Of a stretch of DNA of 64,000 bases, positions 1 to 9,240 are shown one piece after another. The number at the start of each line of letters is the position of its first letter. The stretch's first letter is position 1. A program made the translations under genes and the position numbers. Origin of the DNA: Chrysoperla carnea. Its lineage: Eukaryota; Arthropoda; Insecta; Neuroptera; Chrysopidae. The stretch lies in assembly GCF_905475395.1 (NCBI RefSeq), contig NC_058340.1:60366181-60430180 (forward strand), given 5' to 3'. Under the pieces are notes generated by a model. The model was given only the letters and a program-made list of their open reading frames with translations. It did not search any database and had not been told where the DNA came from.

Positions 1-1181
1 TAGTACTTACTTACGTAAGTCTAAAATTTCAACTAGTATCAATTGAATCAATAGATTAAGAAGTGAAAAAGAAAGGTAGTCAGATGGACCCCACTTTCTA
101 TTTTTGTATAATTTGAAGCTGTAGTAGAATAAAAATAAATCTATTTTATCTTAAAGCAATGTTAAAATTCATCTTTCTTAAGTAGATAAAGAATCATTAA
201 AAATTCTTTTGTACAGCTTAATACGCTACACCTACCGCCTTTTTATACTAAGTATATATGTAATATGCAAGGTATACTAAGTTTAGTCCCAAGTTTGTAA
301 CGCTTAAGAATATTGATGCTACGAAAAAAATTTTGGTATAGGTGTTCATGGAATCACCTAATTAGTCCATTTCCAGTTGTCTGTCCGTCTGCCTGCCAAA
401 ACAATAACTCAAAAACGAAAAGAGATATCAAGCTGAAATTTTTATAGCGTACTCCCGACGTAAAAATTGAGATCGAGTTCGTAAATGAGCAACATAGGAA
501 AATTGGAGCCTGAGTCCGTAGGACCCATCTTGTAAACCGTTAGAGATAGAACAAAAGTTTAAATGTAAAAAATGTTCCTTATAAAAACCAAAACAACTTT
601 TGTTTGATACATTTTTTCGTAAACATCACTCTTTACCCGTGAGGGCGTAAATTTTATGGTATGTATAGTGCTTTCCATTTTAAAATCACGATTCACATTT
701 GTTTCGTACTAAATGATTTATAACCAATGTGATAAAATGAATAACAAATATCTTCTATCTTAGTCCTACTTATTGCTGTCAGTACGAAAAAATAAACTCT
801 GCACTTGCGCTTATGACATGATGAAAAGGCCTATTATATGGGAATATCAGTTATGTATGTGTGACATGTATGTATGTGTAATGTGATAGAGTAATCAATA
901 CTGCCTATGCATGGTATTTCAACAATTAACTCAGTCAATTGTTTGTTTTCACTTGTTTCTATGAAAATTATTGTGATCTGGCTTTGTCTTTCACGCCTCA
1001 AGGAGCCCGATAATTAAAAACATATGATCAAGCATAAAATGATGGCTAGGCTGTAGAACGCCTACGAATTTCAAAACCCGCAGACCCGTACCAACTCGAC
1101 CGCATTAGAGAAATGGACAACCCGCTGAACGCTTACAAATATCATCGCAGGTTTAATGCAGGGGAAAACACTCAGAGATCA
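1..1181. other. Downstream flank of UBXN6, repeat-rich, no gene
   Basis: I see no coding exon here. Most of it (about 240-958) is a copy of a dispersed repeat family that recurs at 20068, 49092 and 50050. Positions 1050-1160 are less AT-rich than the surroundings and could be an unrecognised element, but no protein signature is visible. Confidence 0.6.
240..958 (+). repeat. Dispersed repeat family A, copy 1 (longest)
   Basis: It begins near an AT-rich motif with 'gtaatatgcaaggtatacta', passes through 'aaaacgaaaagagatatcaa' and ends at 'aactcagtcaattgtttg' followed by 'ttttcacttgttt'. The same ordered blocks recur at 20068-20521, 49092-49642 and 50050-50347, always on the plus strand. No TIR, LTR or coding capacity is visible, so it is non-autonomous and its class is unknown. 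Confidence 0.8.
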
Positions 1182-1360
1182 TTAAATATCTCGGTCTAGC
1201 GAATATTTCATTTTGTATAGCGAGATCCCATTGAAATATTAATATTGAAGCAGATACTAAGCGTAAATCGACTAAGATTTTTTTCCATTTCTTCTAGTTT
1301 ATTGAATTTTTGGCCAGTTGTATTTAATAATTTAAATGACATCCTCATATTCTACTCCCA
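1182..1360 (-). pseudogene. Decayed duplicate of the last UBXN6 exon
   Basis: About 180 bp match the coding part of the last UBXN6 exon (1845-2025) block by block, for example 'gatcccattgaaat' and 'taaatcgactaag', with scattered substitutions. In the UBX frame the copy has acquired several stop codons (the region matching the ATG-CCA-TTT stretch now reads through TGA and TAA triplets) and the similarity fades before the splice acceptor. It lies 450 bp beyond the functional stop, in the same orientation, so it is best explained by a local tandem duplication of the gene's 3' end followed by decay. No expression evidence can be read from the sequence. Confidence 0.8.
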
Positions 1361-1812
1361 AATTACACTACACAATAATTTCTTTGAAGCGTCACAACGA
1401 GTAAAATTCATTATAAGAACTAGACTAATATGAAATGGGACCACACGGGAAGCACCAGCTTTCAAATAGAAAAAAAAATACAGTCGAATTGATAACTTCC
1501 TCCGTTTTTGTTTGAAGTCGGTTAAAAATTGAATCATAAAAAGAATTCAATTCGAAACAATAATATATTTGTATTGAAGATTAATAAAATTTACAAATAT
1601 AAATATACACATAAAATATCTGTTCAACATATGCATATTTAACTCTAATTGTATAGTGAACTTCCACCTGAATGCTGACTTTACGAATGTGAAGAACTTC
1701 AATCAAAATATTCAAATTGTAAACAAAAAATATATATATATAATACAATAATTATTGAAAATAGTGCCGATTTTATAATATTTATAGATTTGAATCGAAA
1801 ATTAACGAGACT

Positions 1813-2079
1813 TTAAAGTGCTTGAACAAGCATTAATATTTCATGTTTTAAATATCTTGGACTAGCGGATAATTCATCTTGTACAGCGGGATCCCATTGA
1901 AATGTTAATATTGAAGCAGGAACTAAACGTAAATCGACTAAGGTTTTTTCCATTTCTTCTTCATCATTTAATTTTTGACCAGTTGCATTTGACAATATAA
2001 ATGGCATATCTTCATATTCTAAATTATCACGTACAAATTCATAAATGTTGACTAATTTCTCAAAAACAGCAAACGTACC
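1813..2079 (-). CDS. Ubxn6: UBXN6 exon 4 (rest of UBX domain, stop)
   Basis: The acceptor TTTTAG precedes GGT-ACG-TTT. The exon encodes GTFAVFEKL through LVPASILTFQWD and ends LMLVQAL-stop. Confidence 0.95.
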   Translation of the reverse strand, partial: GTFAVFEKLVNIYEFVRDNLEYEDMPFILSNATGQKLNDEEEMEKTLVDLRLVPASILTFQWDPAVQDELSASPRYLKHEILMLVQAL

Positions 2080-5000
2080 CTAAAAAGTATTAAACGAAAA
2101 TGAATAAAAAATAAATTGCATAAGAACGTTGCTCCAAGTCGTCCCTTCAATGGAAAAGGACAACATGACATAAAAATTAACTCGTTGCAAAATATATAGC
2201 TGTAGATTTTATAATTTTGGGTTTCTCAATTCAAATCTTCATCTATAAACAAAATTTCTAATACATTTTAACTTTTGAAATATTCAACAAAAAAAACGGG
2301 AGTACTTTCTCACTTTATTTTTCGCTTTTATTTTTTTTAAAGTGCCACCAAATTTGCTCTTTAGAAAATCCGCTATATTCCGGGTGAGGAAATATCAGTA
2401 TCTGGCGCTCTAGAAAAGTTAACGAACTGGTGAAATAATTGACAAGGGAAATAATTCATCAGGTATATCGATAATTGTCAACGTTTTTATTTTCAAAAAA
2501 CTTTGTTACTAGTGAACGTTCCAAAAAATCACGTTTTCTTAAAATCGTCTTTAACCCGCCAGTACTAACGTCAACCGTTCGGTAATCTTTAGTCGTATGA
2601 TGATAAATCTACATAATTTTATATAAATTTATTTTTTACGTAACTCGTTTTTCCATAAAATACATTTAAAGTGATGAAATGAATGGCATTTGTGTTAAAA
2701 AAATAAGTATTTCTACTAAAAGTGATTTTCTCTAAATTTTTAGGCATCAATATTTGAAAAACTATGATATATATCGAAAAATTTTACTCATAATTTTCTA
2801 GGTAAGTCTCAAATATTTTCATACACTCATTTTTTTGGGAACATCCTTAAGTAAATTTTTCTAAAAGGTAAATAATCCCTTAAATTCAAACAATATTACT
2901 AAGAAATAATTTACCTGCAAAAATAAACCATCTGGAAATCGTATTCGGATAAGCGCAAATTTATACTTCTTGATCTCTCTTAGTTCATCTTTTTCTCTCA
3001 TTACTTTAGTTCGAAGTTGCATAGCTTTTTCAACAGCATCAAGCCTAAAACATTTATCATTGAAATATTGCCGGAAAAACAATTTGAACAGTTCTAAAAT
3101 AGTACCTGAGTTGTTGCTCTCGTTTAATTTCTTCTGGGGTTAATGCATAGAATGTAGTTGGTAATTCAGTACGTTTTGCAGCTTGCGAAGGTGACAAAAC
3201 TTGCAAATTACGGTCTAATTCTAATGGAATCGGTTCCGCACTTCTAAGAGCATCACATAATGCTCGTAAAGTATCTAAATTTTCTACTCGATCTTGACTA
3301 AATACTAAATACTTTTCTTCTTTATCATCTATTGTTAAATTTTGTTCAATAAAACCAGCTCCTAGTAATAAGTTTAAAGCTCCTTCCATCGGTAAAACTT
3401 TTTCACTGAATACTCTGTTGCTCATGCGAATTCGTTGATATTTTTCTTCTGTTGGATTGTTTACTATATTTTCTAAATATTTACAAAGTGTATCGACACA
3501 AATTGAAATCTAGAATTTAAAAAAAAATCTCAACTTTTGTTTTTCAAGAGATTAACTGTATTAGATAGACTAGGGTTGATAATTTTTGGGACCAAACAAA
3601 ATTATAGTAGGATGAAACCCATTGAAAAGGAAGAAAATATTACAAAAATGAAAGGAAAAATAATTTACGAGCGATGTGAGTTCGGGAAGTGGAAGGGGGT
3701 GAGTTTTTAAGGGTACAAAACAGTTTATATTGATTTTCGACAAAACAACAAGTCCTATAGAAAAAAGTTAAATTGCAATGTTTTAGATAATGAAAAGATC
3801 TACAACTTTTGTTCATACACTTTTTTCACATAACCTCAAAATTTATGTGAAAAATTCAAATAACCAAGTTTTTGGTTTTTCATTTTTATCTTTTACAAAC
3901 AAAATTTTTTTTTCACGAAATTTGGTAAAAACTTTCCTTTGTATGTTTCAAACACACTGTAATTTTGTTTATTTAAAATATTTATTTTTTCACCTTATTT
4001 TGAATTAATATCGAAAAAGTACCCCTAATTTTCAATCGAAAATTCTGGCGTAGATCTTAGATCTACGTAGATAGTAGATCTTATAAATCTTCAAGACCAT
4101 CGCCGTCTTCGTCTCCAATATCATTTCTAGTCTGCATTGGTTCTTCATCCACAATCCGTTTCTTTGTATTTTCTGAGAACATTTTCCATAGTAATGTATT
4201 TTTTTACACTATTAGAAAGTAGAGATTTCAGCGAACAAAAAACCCACCGACTTTTTTTTAAAAAAGAAATATTTTGACGCCAGAATTTACGATTGAAAAT
4301 TAAGGGTACTTTTTCGATATTAATTCAAAATAAGGTGAAAAAATAAATATTTTAAATAAACAAAATTAATGTGTGTTTGAAACATAAAAAGGGAAGTTTT
4401 TACCAAATTTCGTGAAAAAAAATGTTGTTTGTAAAAGATAAAAAGGAAAAACCAAAAACTTCGTTATTTGAATTTTTCACATAAATTTTGAAGTTATGTG
4501 AAAAAAGTGTATGAACAAAAGTTGTAGATCTTTTCATTACCTACAACTTTGCAATTAACTTTTTTCTATAGGACTTGTAGATTTGCCGAAAATCAAGATA
4601 AACTGTTTTGTACCCTTAAAAACTCACCCCCTTCCACTTCCCGAACTCAGTTCGCCAGTAAATTATTTTTCCTTTCATTTTTGTGATATTTTCTTCCTTT
4701 TCCAATGGGTTTCATCCTACTATAATTTTGTTTCACTTTTTACCATTTTCAAATGCTTCCACCCTGGTGTATATTGAAAATTTTATATTACTCACTTTTT
4801 CTCTGTTTTTGTTTAAGTTGTGAATCATTAACGCAGCAGTTAATCCTTGCTCGAACTCTAATTGAGCATACAAAAATTCTCTAATTTTTTTTCGCCACTC
4901 CTCTTTGCTTAATATTTCTGGACCAACCATAGGACACTTAAAATATACTCCATTAACTGCTAGCACCGGAGATATTTCGACTTCAGTATCAGAAGATTTT

Positions 5001-5335
5001 GCTCGATTCAATACTGGTGATTGTGAAGATTTTCTTTCGCTTGTAGCCTTTTTTTCCGCTTCTAATTCACGTTTAACCTGTGCTTGAATTGCTGCAAAAG
5101 ATGTATTGAAATTCTTATCTTGTTGTTGTTTACTTTGAAGCCTTGCTTCAGCAGCTTCAGCTGCTCTCCGTGCTTCTTCCGATAAATTATTTCTGGGTTT
5201 AACAGTATACTGATTTTTTGTAGTCGGTTTATCGAAACTTGTTGTTGATTCAGTCAGTTTATGCCCAGGACCAGCTAACTTAAACTTGGCATCTGATTTC
5301 TTTTTTTTGAAAAAATTTTTAATTTTTTCAGCCAT
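1813..5335 (-). CDS. Ubxn6: UBXN6 / UBXD1 p97 cofactor (4 exons, 446 aa)
   Basis: Coding exons are 5335-4796, 3509-3106, 3044-2915 and 2079-1813; all junctions are GT-AG and phases agree, giving 446 aa against about 441 for human UBXN6. The N-terminus (KFKLAGPGHKLTES) is the family signature, and residues 57-97 are Ala/Glu-rich and probably helical. A PUB domain spans roughly residues 150-250, with KYLENIV and EEKYQRIRMSNRVF. A helical linker contains LTPEEIKREQQLR, followed by a C-terminal UBX domain at about 335-420 (RIRFPDGLFLQGTF). The UBX loop reads TGQKL instead of the FPR motif, as is known for UBXD1. The family is a cofactor of the AAA ATPase p97/VCP in endolysosomal and mitochondrial sorting; the fly ortholog is, I believe, Gint3. 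The start lies one base after the stop of the upstream ORF. Identification is very secure. Confidence 0.96.
2640..2830 (+). repeat. Dispersed repeat family F, copy 1 (UBXN6 intron 3)
   Basis: Ordered blocks 'ctcgtttttccataa', 'tacatttaaagtgat' and 'tcgaaaaattttactc' are shared with 40567-40815 in Wnt5 intron 4, same orientation, with diverged spacers. The element type is unknown. Confidence 0.65.
2915..3044 (-). CDS. Ubxn6: UBXN6 exon 3 (linker and start of UBX domain)
   Basis: The acceptor TTTTAG and donor GTAAAT bound 130 bp. It joins exon 2 in phase 2 (AG|G, Arg) and ends after FPDGLFLQ. Confidence 0.94.
3106..3509 (-). CDS. Ubxn6: UBXN6 exon 2 (PUB domain)
   Basis: The acceptor TTCTAG precedes 3509 and the donor GTACTA follows 3106. 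The exon extends upstream of the first internal ATG (3425) and encodes the core PUB helices, so reading the gene from ATG-bounded ORFs alone would miss its first 28 codons. Confidence 0.94.
3594..4733. mobile_element. 1.14-kb foldback element in UBXN6 intron 1
   Basis: Two arms of about 460 bp (3594-4052 and 4272-4733) are inverted copies of each other. Examples are 'acaaaattatagtaggatga' near 3595 with its complement near 4728, and 'cccccttccacttcccgaac' on the right arm with its complement near 3690. A 220-bp unpaired centre separates them. The long arms and short centre are typical of foldback or MITE-like non-autonomous DNA transposons. The element fills most of the intron and would form a very long hairpin in the UBXN6 pre-mRNA. 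I could not define a target duplication with confidence. Confidence 0.85.
4081..4182 (-). other. Short acidic ORF in the foldback loop
   Basis: The unpaired centre of the foldback has a 33-codon ORF from ATG 4182 to TAA 4081 with a Lys/Arg start and a very acidic end (DEDGDGLEDL). Its composition looks protein-derived, perhaps the tail of a captured or ancestral gene. It may equally be chance; nothing supports translation. Confidence 0.3.
4796..5335 (-). CDS. Ubxn6: UBXN6 exon 1 (residues 1-180)
   Basis: It starts at ATG 5335 and ends in phase 0 at a GTGAGT donor (4795-4790). It carries the Lys-rich N-terminus, the Ala/Glu helix and the start of the PUB region. Confidence 0.95.
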
Positions 5336-5336
5336 C

Positions 5337-5804
5337 TTAATTCCTTGGAGAATGAACTTTTGGTAATTTCAATCTTGCAACGCTAGCTTTTAATTCTTCA
5401 ATGGCTCTAGATGTAGCTAAAAAAATATTATTTTTATTAAATCTAGGTTAAATAAAGTGATAATTTACAAAAATACCTGGTCGCATAAACCGATCACAAA
5501 TTTGTCTACCAAAAAAGTGCCACAAAATTAATATGATTAATAAATTACAAACGAAAAATGAAATTAGTACTTTTAATAACTTAATTTGAAAGTCATCAAA
5601 TTGAAAAAAGCTCAATAAAAATTTAACAATGGACTCATATATTTGTGTGTAGGTGAATTTGACAGTTCCTTGTGACTCGTCGGAAATCGATAAAAATTGA
5701 AGAAGTATTACAAAAATATTATAAGTTTCTGATATAAATTTGTTTACAAATATTTGTACATCTGTGTACGATGCATTTAATAAATCAAATTGTACAAACG
5801 ACAT
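5337..5804 (-). CDS. Small membrane protein upstream of UBXN6 (2 exons, 135 aa)
   Basis: Exon A (5804-5477) ends at a GTATTT donor in phase 1. Exon B (5416-5337) follows a TTTTTTAG acceptor, and the joined frame stays open to a TAA at 5339-5337. I do not recognise the family. Visible features are a Phe/Ile/Leu-rich N-terminal half with a weak hydrophobic stretch at about 28-40, one strong membrane segment at about 76-98 (VLISFFVCNLLIILILWHFF), then a basic tail containing IEELKASVARLKLPK, probably amphipathic and cytosolic. The stop is one base before the UBXN6 ATG, so both proteins probably come from one mRNA. The frame continuity across the intron and this tight join argue that it is a real gene. 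The first ATG is chosen as start; further 5' exons are possible. Confidence 0.72.
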
Positions 5805-6474
5805 TACATTAATATTATTGATTTAAAAAAGAAAATGGTGCACATTTAATAACATTGAGTAACGTCAAACAAAAGAAATTAAACGTATCAATGAATCAAA
5901 GATAATGTACACATCATATTTTTTCATTCCGTTTCAATGGATGAATTTTCAAGATTACTGTGTACAAAGAATGAATATACTCGATAAACAATATTTACTA
6001 CCTAAATTACCTATTAGTTACTTTTGTTGATGCAGGTATTTTTAGTCAATGACATATTAAACAAACCATAGCATTTATAAGTCAATTTATTTCGAAACTT
6101 GTGCAATGATTAATTTTGAGAAATTGAAGGAATTAAACTTATAGTCATATTCGATGTCAAAATAAAATGCGTAAGAATTCTGTCATTTGTAATGCTTCAA
6201 TAAACTTTTAAGATCATATTGTATTTCTTTCATATATTTTTTTTAAGTTGGTAATCAGTATTTTTAATTGCCAACTGTCATGTTGTCATTTCGAATACTT
6301 TGATAACACAGGTCTGCAAAAAAAATTTTTTTGTCAGCTGCATGAGATATTTTTACTAAATTATATGTTTTAGAATGCGCTGATTTCAGAAATGATGGCC
6401 ATTTTTTTCTATCACGTAAGGTTTTTTGCAAATTCAAACACAAAAAATTGGTATAAGCACTCGTTTATTAAAAA
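5805..6474. other. Upstream flank of the UBXN6 locus
   Basis: This region is AT-rich and non-coding. It should contain the promoter of the minus-strand two-gene unit, but I see no clear TATA box or initiator that fixes a start site. Confidence 0.4.
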
Positions 6475-7029
6475 TTATACAGTAGCCTGCAAGAATAGTG
6501 ACATCCCATCTTGGTACCGTTTGTCGATATCACGGATACACTGGTGAAACCGCTCCCCCTGTTCTTCACTGTAGGCTCCCAGGTTTTCAGGAAAATATTC
6601 TATGTGGGAGTGTAAAAAATGGACCTTCAGGCTTATCTTGCAGCCTTGAGCTTCGTATGCTGCTAGTTGAACAATGGTTTTGTAGTCAGAATCCTTAGTA
6701 TTTCCCAAAAACTTTCGCACTACATCCTTGAACGATACCCAAGCTTCTTTTTCCTTCTCAATCATACTTTCTACAAAGAGGGTGTCAGTTAAAAGCCTTC
6801 TTATGCCGGGGCCAGTGAAAACTCCCTTTTTCAACTTTGCTTCTGACAGCTTCGGGAATTTTGTACATAGATATTTAAAACAGTCTCCATCCTTTTGCAG
6901 TGAATTTACAATTGTTTCATCAACCCCAATTTGATTTGGAGAGGTGGCAACAAAACTTTTTCTGGCGGCACCAAAGTAGTATTGATAACATTTTTCTCCC
7001 CAGGTTTTAAAGTTTCTCGGGGTGGCCAA
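6475..7029 (-). pseudogene. Degraded copy of a repetitive mobile-element-type protein (184-codon ORF)
   Basis: The reading frame contains SPNQIGVDETIVNSLQ, GVFTGPGIRRLL, AWVSFKDVVRKFLGN, KVHFLHSHIEYFPENLG and YSEEQGERFHQ. I know this signature from highly repeated arthropod proteins that behave as mobile-element cargo; their biochemical function is not established. An in-frame stop lies just upstream of a non-ATG start, so the N-terminus is missing. After RYQ the family frame (WDVTILA then YC) continues in another phase, showing a frameshift about 15 codons before the stop. It is single-exon and ends near an AT-rich junction at 6475. I read it as a dead, 5'-truncated insertion rather than a host gene. 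Confidence 0.7.
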
Positions 7030-7297
7030 TCACTTTTAGTCCAGGGCTAATTTCTGGTTCTACTATCCCATAAGCATAAGAAGCATGGTTATTTAGTATA
7101 GCCTGCCTGCTGTCACAAAATCATCGTGAAGATTTTGAAATCCCCATAAACCATCTATTGATGGTTCTGATATTTGATTCTTTCCAGGGTAATGGCCAAA
7201 TTGTTATAGTTAGTTTTCTTCCATATGCACACAAGGATCCATTAAAATCTATGGTAGAAAATTATTTTATCCTTTGCGGATGACACTGCCAAAAAAT

Positions 7298-7348
7298 GCA
7301 GATACGTACGTATCTGCTGAGCAAGAATGCAGATACGTACGTATCTGC
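7298..7348. repeat. Two identical perfect 20-bp palindromes
   Basis: The palindrome 'gcagatacgtacgtatctgc' occurs at 7298-7317 and again at 7329-7348, exactly 31 bp apart start to start. Each is its own reverse complement. Confidence 0.95.
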
Positions 7349-8644
7349 TGAACGAACATACTTTATAAAATATACGCATAGATGGCATTAGCTGGTGATA
7401 AATTAAACTTATTTTTATCATTAAAAAAACTTGTGAATTTTTCTCTCGCTTTCTAATTTATTTTCTCTGGCTTTCGCTGTCCTGAGATTTTGACTTTCTG
7501 ATAATGAAATTAGTCAAAATACTAAAGAAAAGCTTGAGGGAGGAGTTAGTTTAAACAAAATTTTAATCGAATCCCCTCTTGCCAGTTGTGCCATTTGTTT
7601 AAAACCCAATTTAAAAATAAAATAATTAATTGTGGATCGGCAAGGAATCGGAATAAACAAAGAGATTTCATTTTGATTACAATTCTATAGTTATTTATTA
7701 TTTATTTACAATAATATGAAATCATAGTATTTAAGTACAAATAATATTCTGTAAAAAACATGTATAATAAATATTCATTAAAAAAATCATTATTGCTGAT
7801 TAAAGAGATGCTTTGTTTTCTTATCATGTACATAATTTTAAATTAGCAAAATACATTATTATGAGCATATATACTTAAACATTACTATTTACACTGGGTT
7901 TTTGTTTTAATTAATATGGTCTATCATTAATTAATTATTATTTAATAAATAAATTATATACTATGACACAATTATAAGAGAGTTTATAAAAAATATTAAA
8001 CGTGAAAGCATTTTTAATTTTAAAACTTAGACGCTTGTTTGCAATCTATATTAAATAAAAATAGACGCATCTAGCCGAAGCCATACTGAGCGGAAAGATG
8101 ATACTGGCATCTCATCTATCTTAAAGAAAAATGGATTATAAATATATGGGGTGCCGGTTCTAGCACCTTTTTACTAACACTCTAATTTCGATAAATTTCT
8201 GTAGCTATGATTAAACATAAAAATTCGGTTTATTTCACGATTATACGACTAGAGTTTCGGAGATATGGTTTGAAAAATTAATATTTTAAACGATATCTCG
8301 GAAAATAGACGCTCAATTGAAAAATGTACCCAATTTACGTACTTTTTGTTTTTTCCAAGTAGGATTACAAAAATAGTAAAAAGTCTCATTCCGCTTTTTG
8401 AACGCTTTTTTATTTTATTTGTTTAAATATATAAGGCGGCCTATGAATAAATACGCCAACTTTAAGAATACATTCCCTTTAGAGTCGGGAATCCTTACGC
8501 AGTTTGGTAGCCATCTCATTAGCCATTTATAATATATGAAGTATTAAGTATAAATATCTGGATAACCGATATTCTTAAAAAGACACAAATTTTATCACTA
8601 ATAGAAGACCGTTTTAAATGTCTCCACACAAATACCAATTTGAA

Positions 8645-8756
8645 TCATTAACTACGATATACACCAATAGATGTCAGGAAGTGTTATAATTTGCATTGTA
8701 TTTCATTAACTACGATATACACCAATAGATGTCAGGAAGAGTTATAATTTGCATTG
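8645..8756 (+). repeat. Tandem duplication, two 54-bp units
   Basis: Units 8645-8698 and 8703-8756 both run from 'tcattaactacgatatac' to 'ataatttgcattg' with one clear difference (gtgtta versus gagtta). The near identity points to a recent duplication. Confidence 0.92.
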
Positions 8757-8892
8757 CCGGTTTCAGTTTTTCATGAAAAAACGAATAAAACGACGTTTTT
8801 TAAAATGAAACCTTGTTAGATCGACTTATCGCCCCAAAAAACCCCTACATACTCATTTTCATGAAAATCGTTGGAGCCATTTCCAAGATCGT

Positions 8893-8894
<2 letters not shown>

Positions 8895-8962
<68 letters not shown>
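8895..8962. repeat. (AT)34 microsatellite
   Basis: There are 34 uninterrupted AT dinucleotides. Immediately to the right is a short hairpin, 'tatttaaacga' and 'tcgtttaaata' around an 11-nt loop. It is likely polymorphic and cruciform-prone. Confidence 0.97.
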
Positions 8963-8965
<3 letters not shown>

Positions 8966-9005
8966 AACGAACAAGAATTGCTCGTTTAAATATATAAGAT
9001 ATATA

Positions 9006-9240
9006 AAATAAGACGTTCTTATGCATAAAACAGAAAACAGGGTTGTATAGCAATTATAGCAATCACGTAGCCAGGCAGATTTGATGTGTCTATTGACAGC
9101 GATCATGCTTTATTCAATGTAATGTCTCCTAAGTGGTATAATCGCTGTCAATAGACACACAAAACCTGCCTTGCTATGTGATTACTATACAACACTGCTG
9201 TGTTGTTTCTTTGTTTTATGCAATAAGAACGTCTTACTTC
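9006..9240. mobile_element. 235-bp inverted-repeat (MITE-like) element
   Basis: The left arm 9006-9103 ('aagacgttcttatgcataaa' to 'gtctattgacagcgat') pairs with the right arm 9140-9240 ('atcgctgtcaatagac' to 'caataagaacgtcttact') around a loop of about 36 bp. The arms have small indels. The superfamily is not identifiable. Confidence 0.8.
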
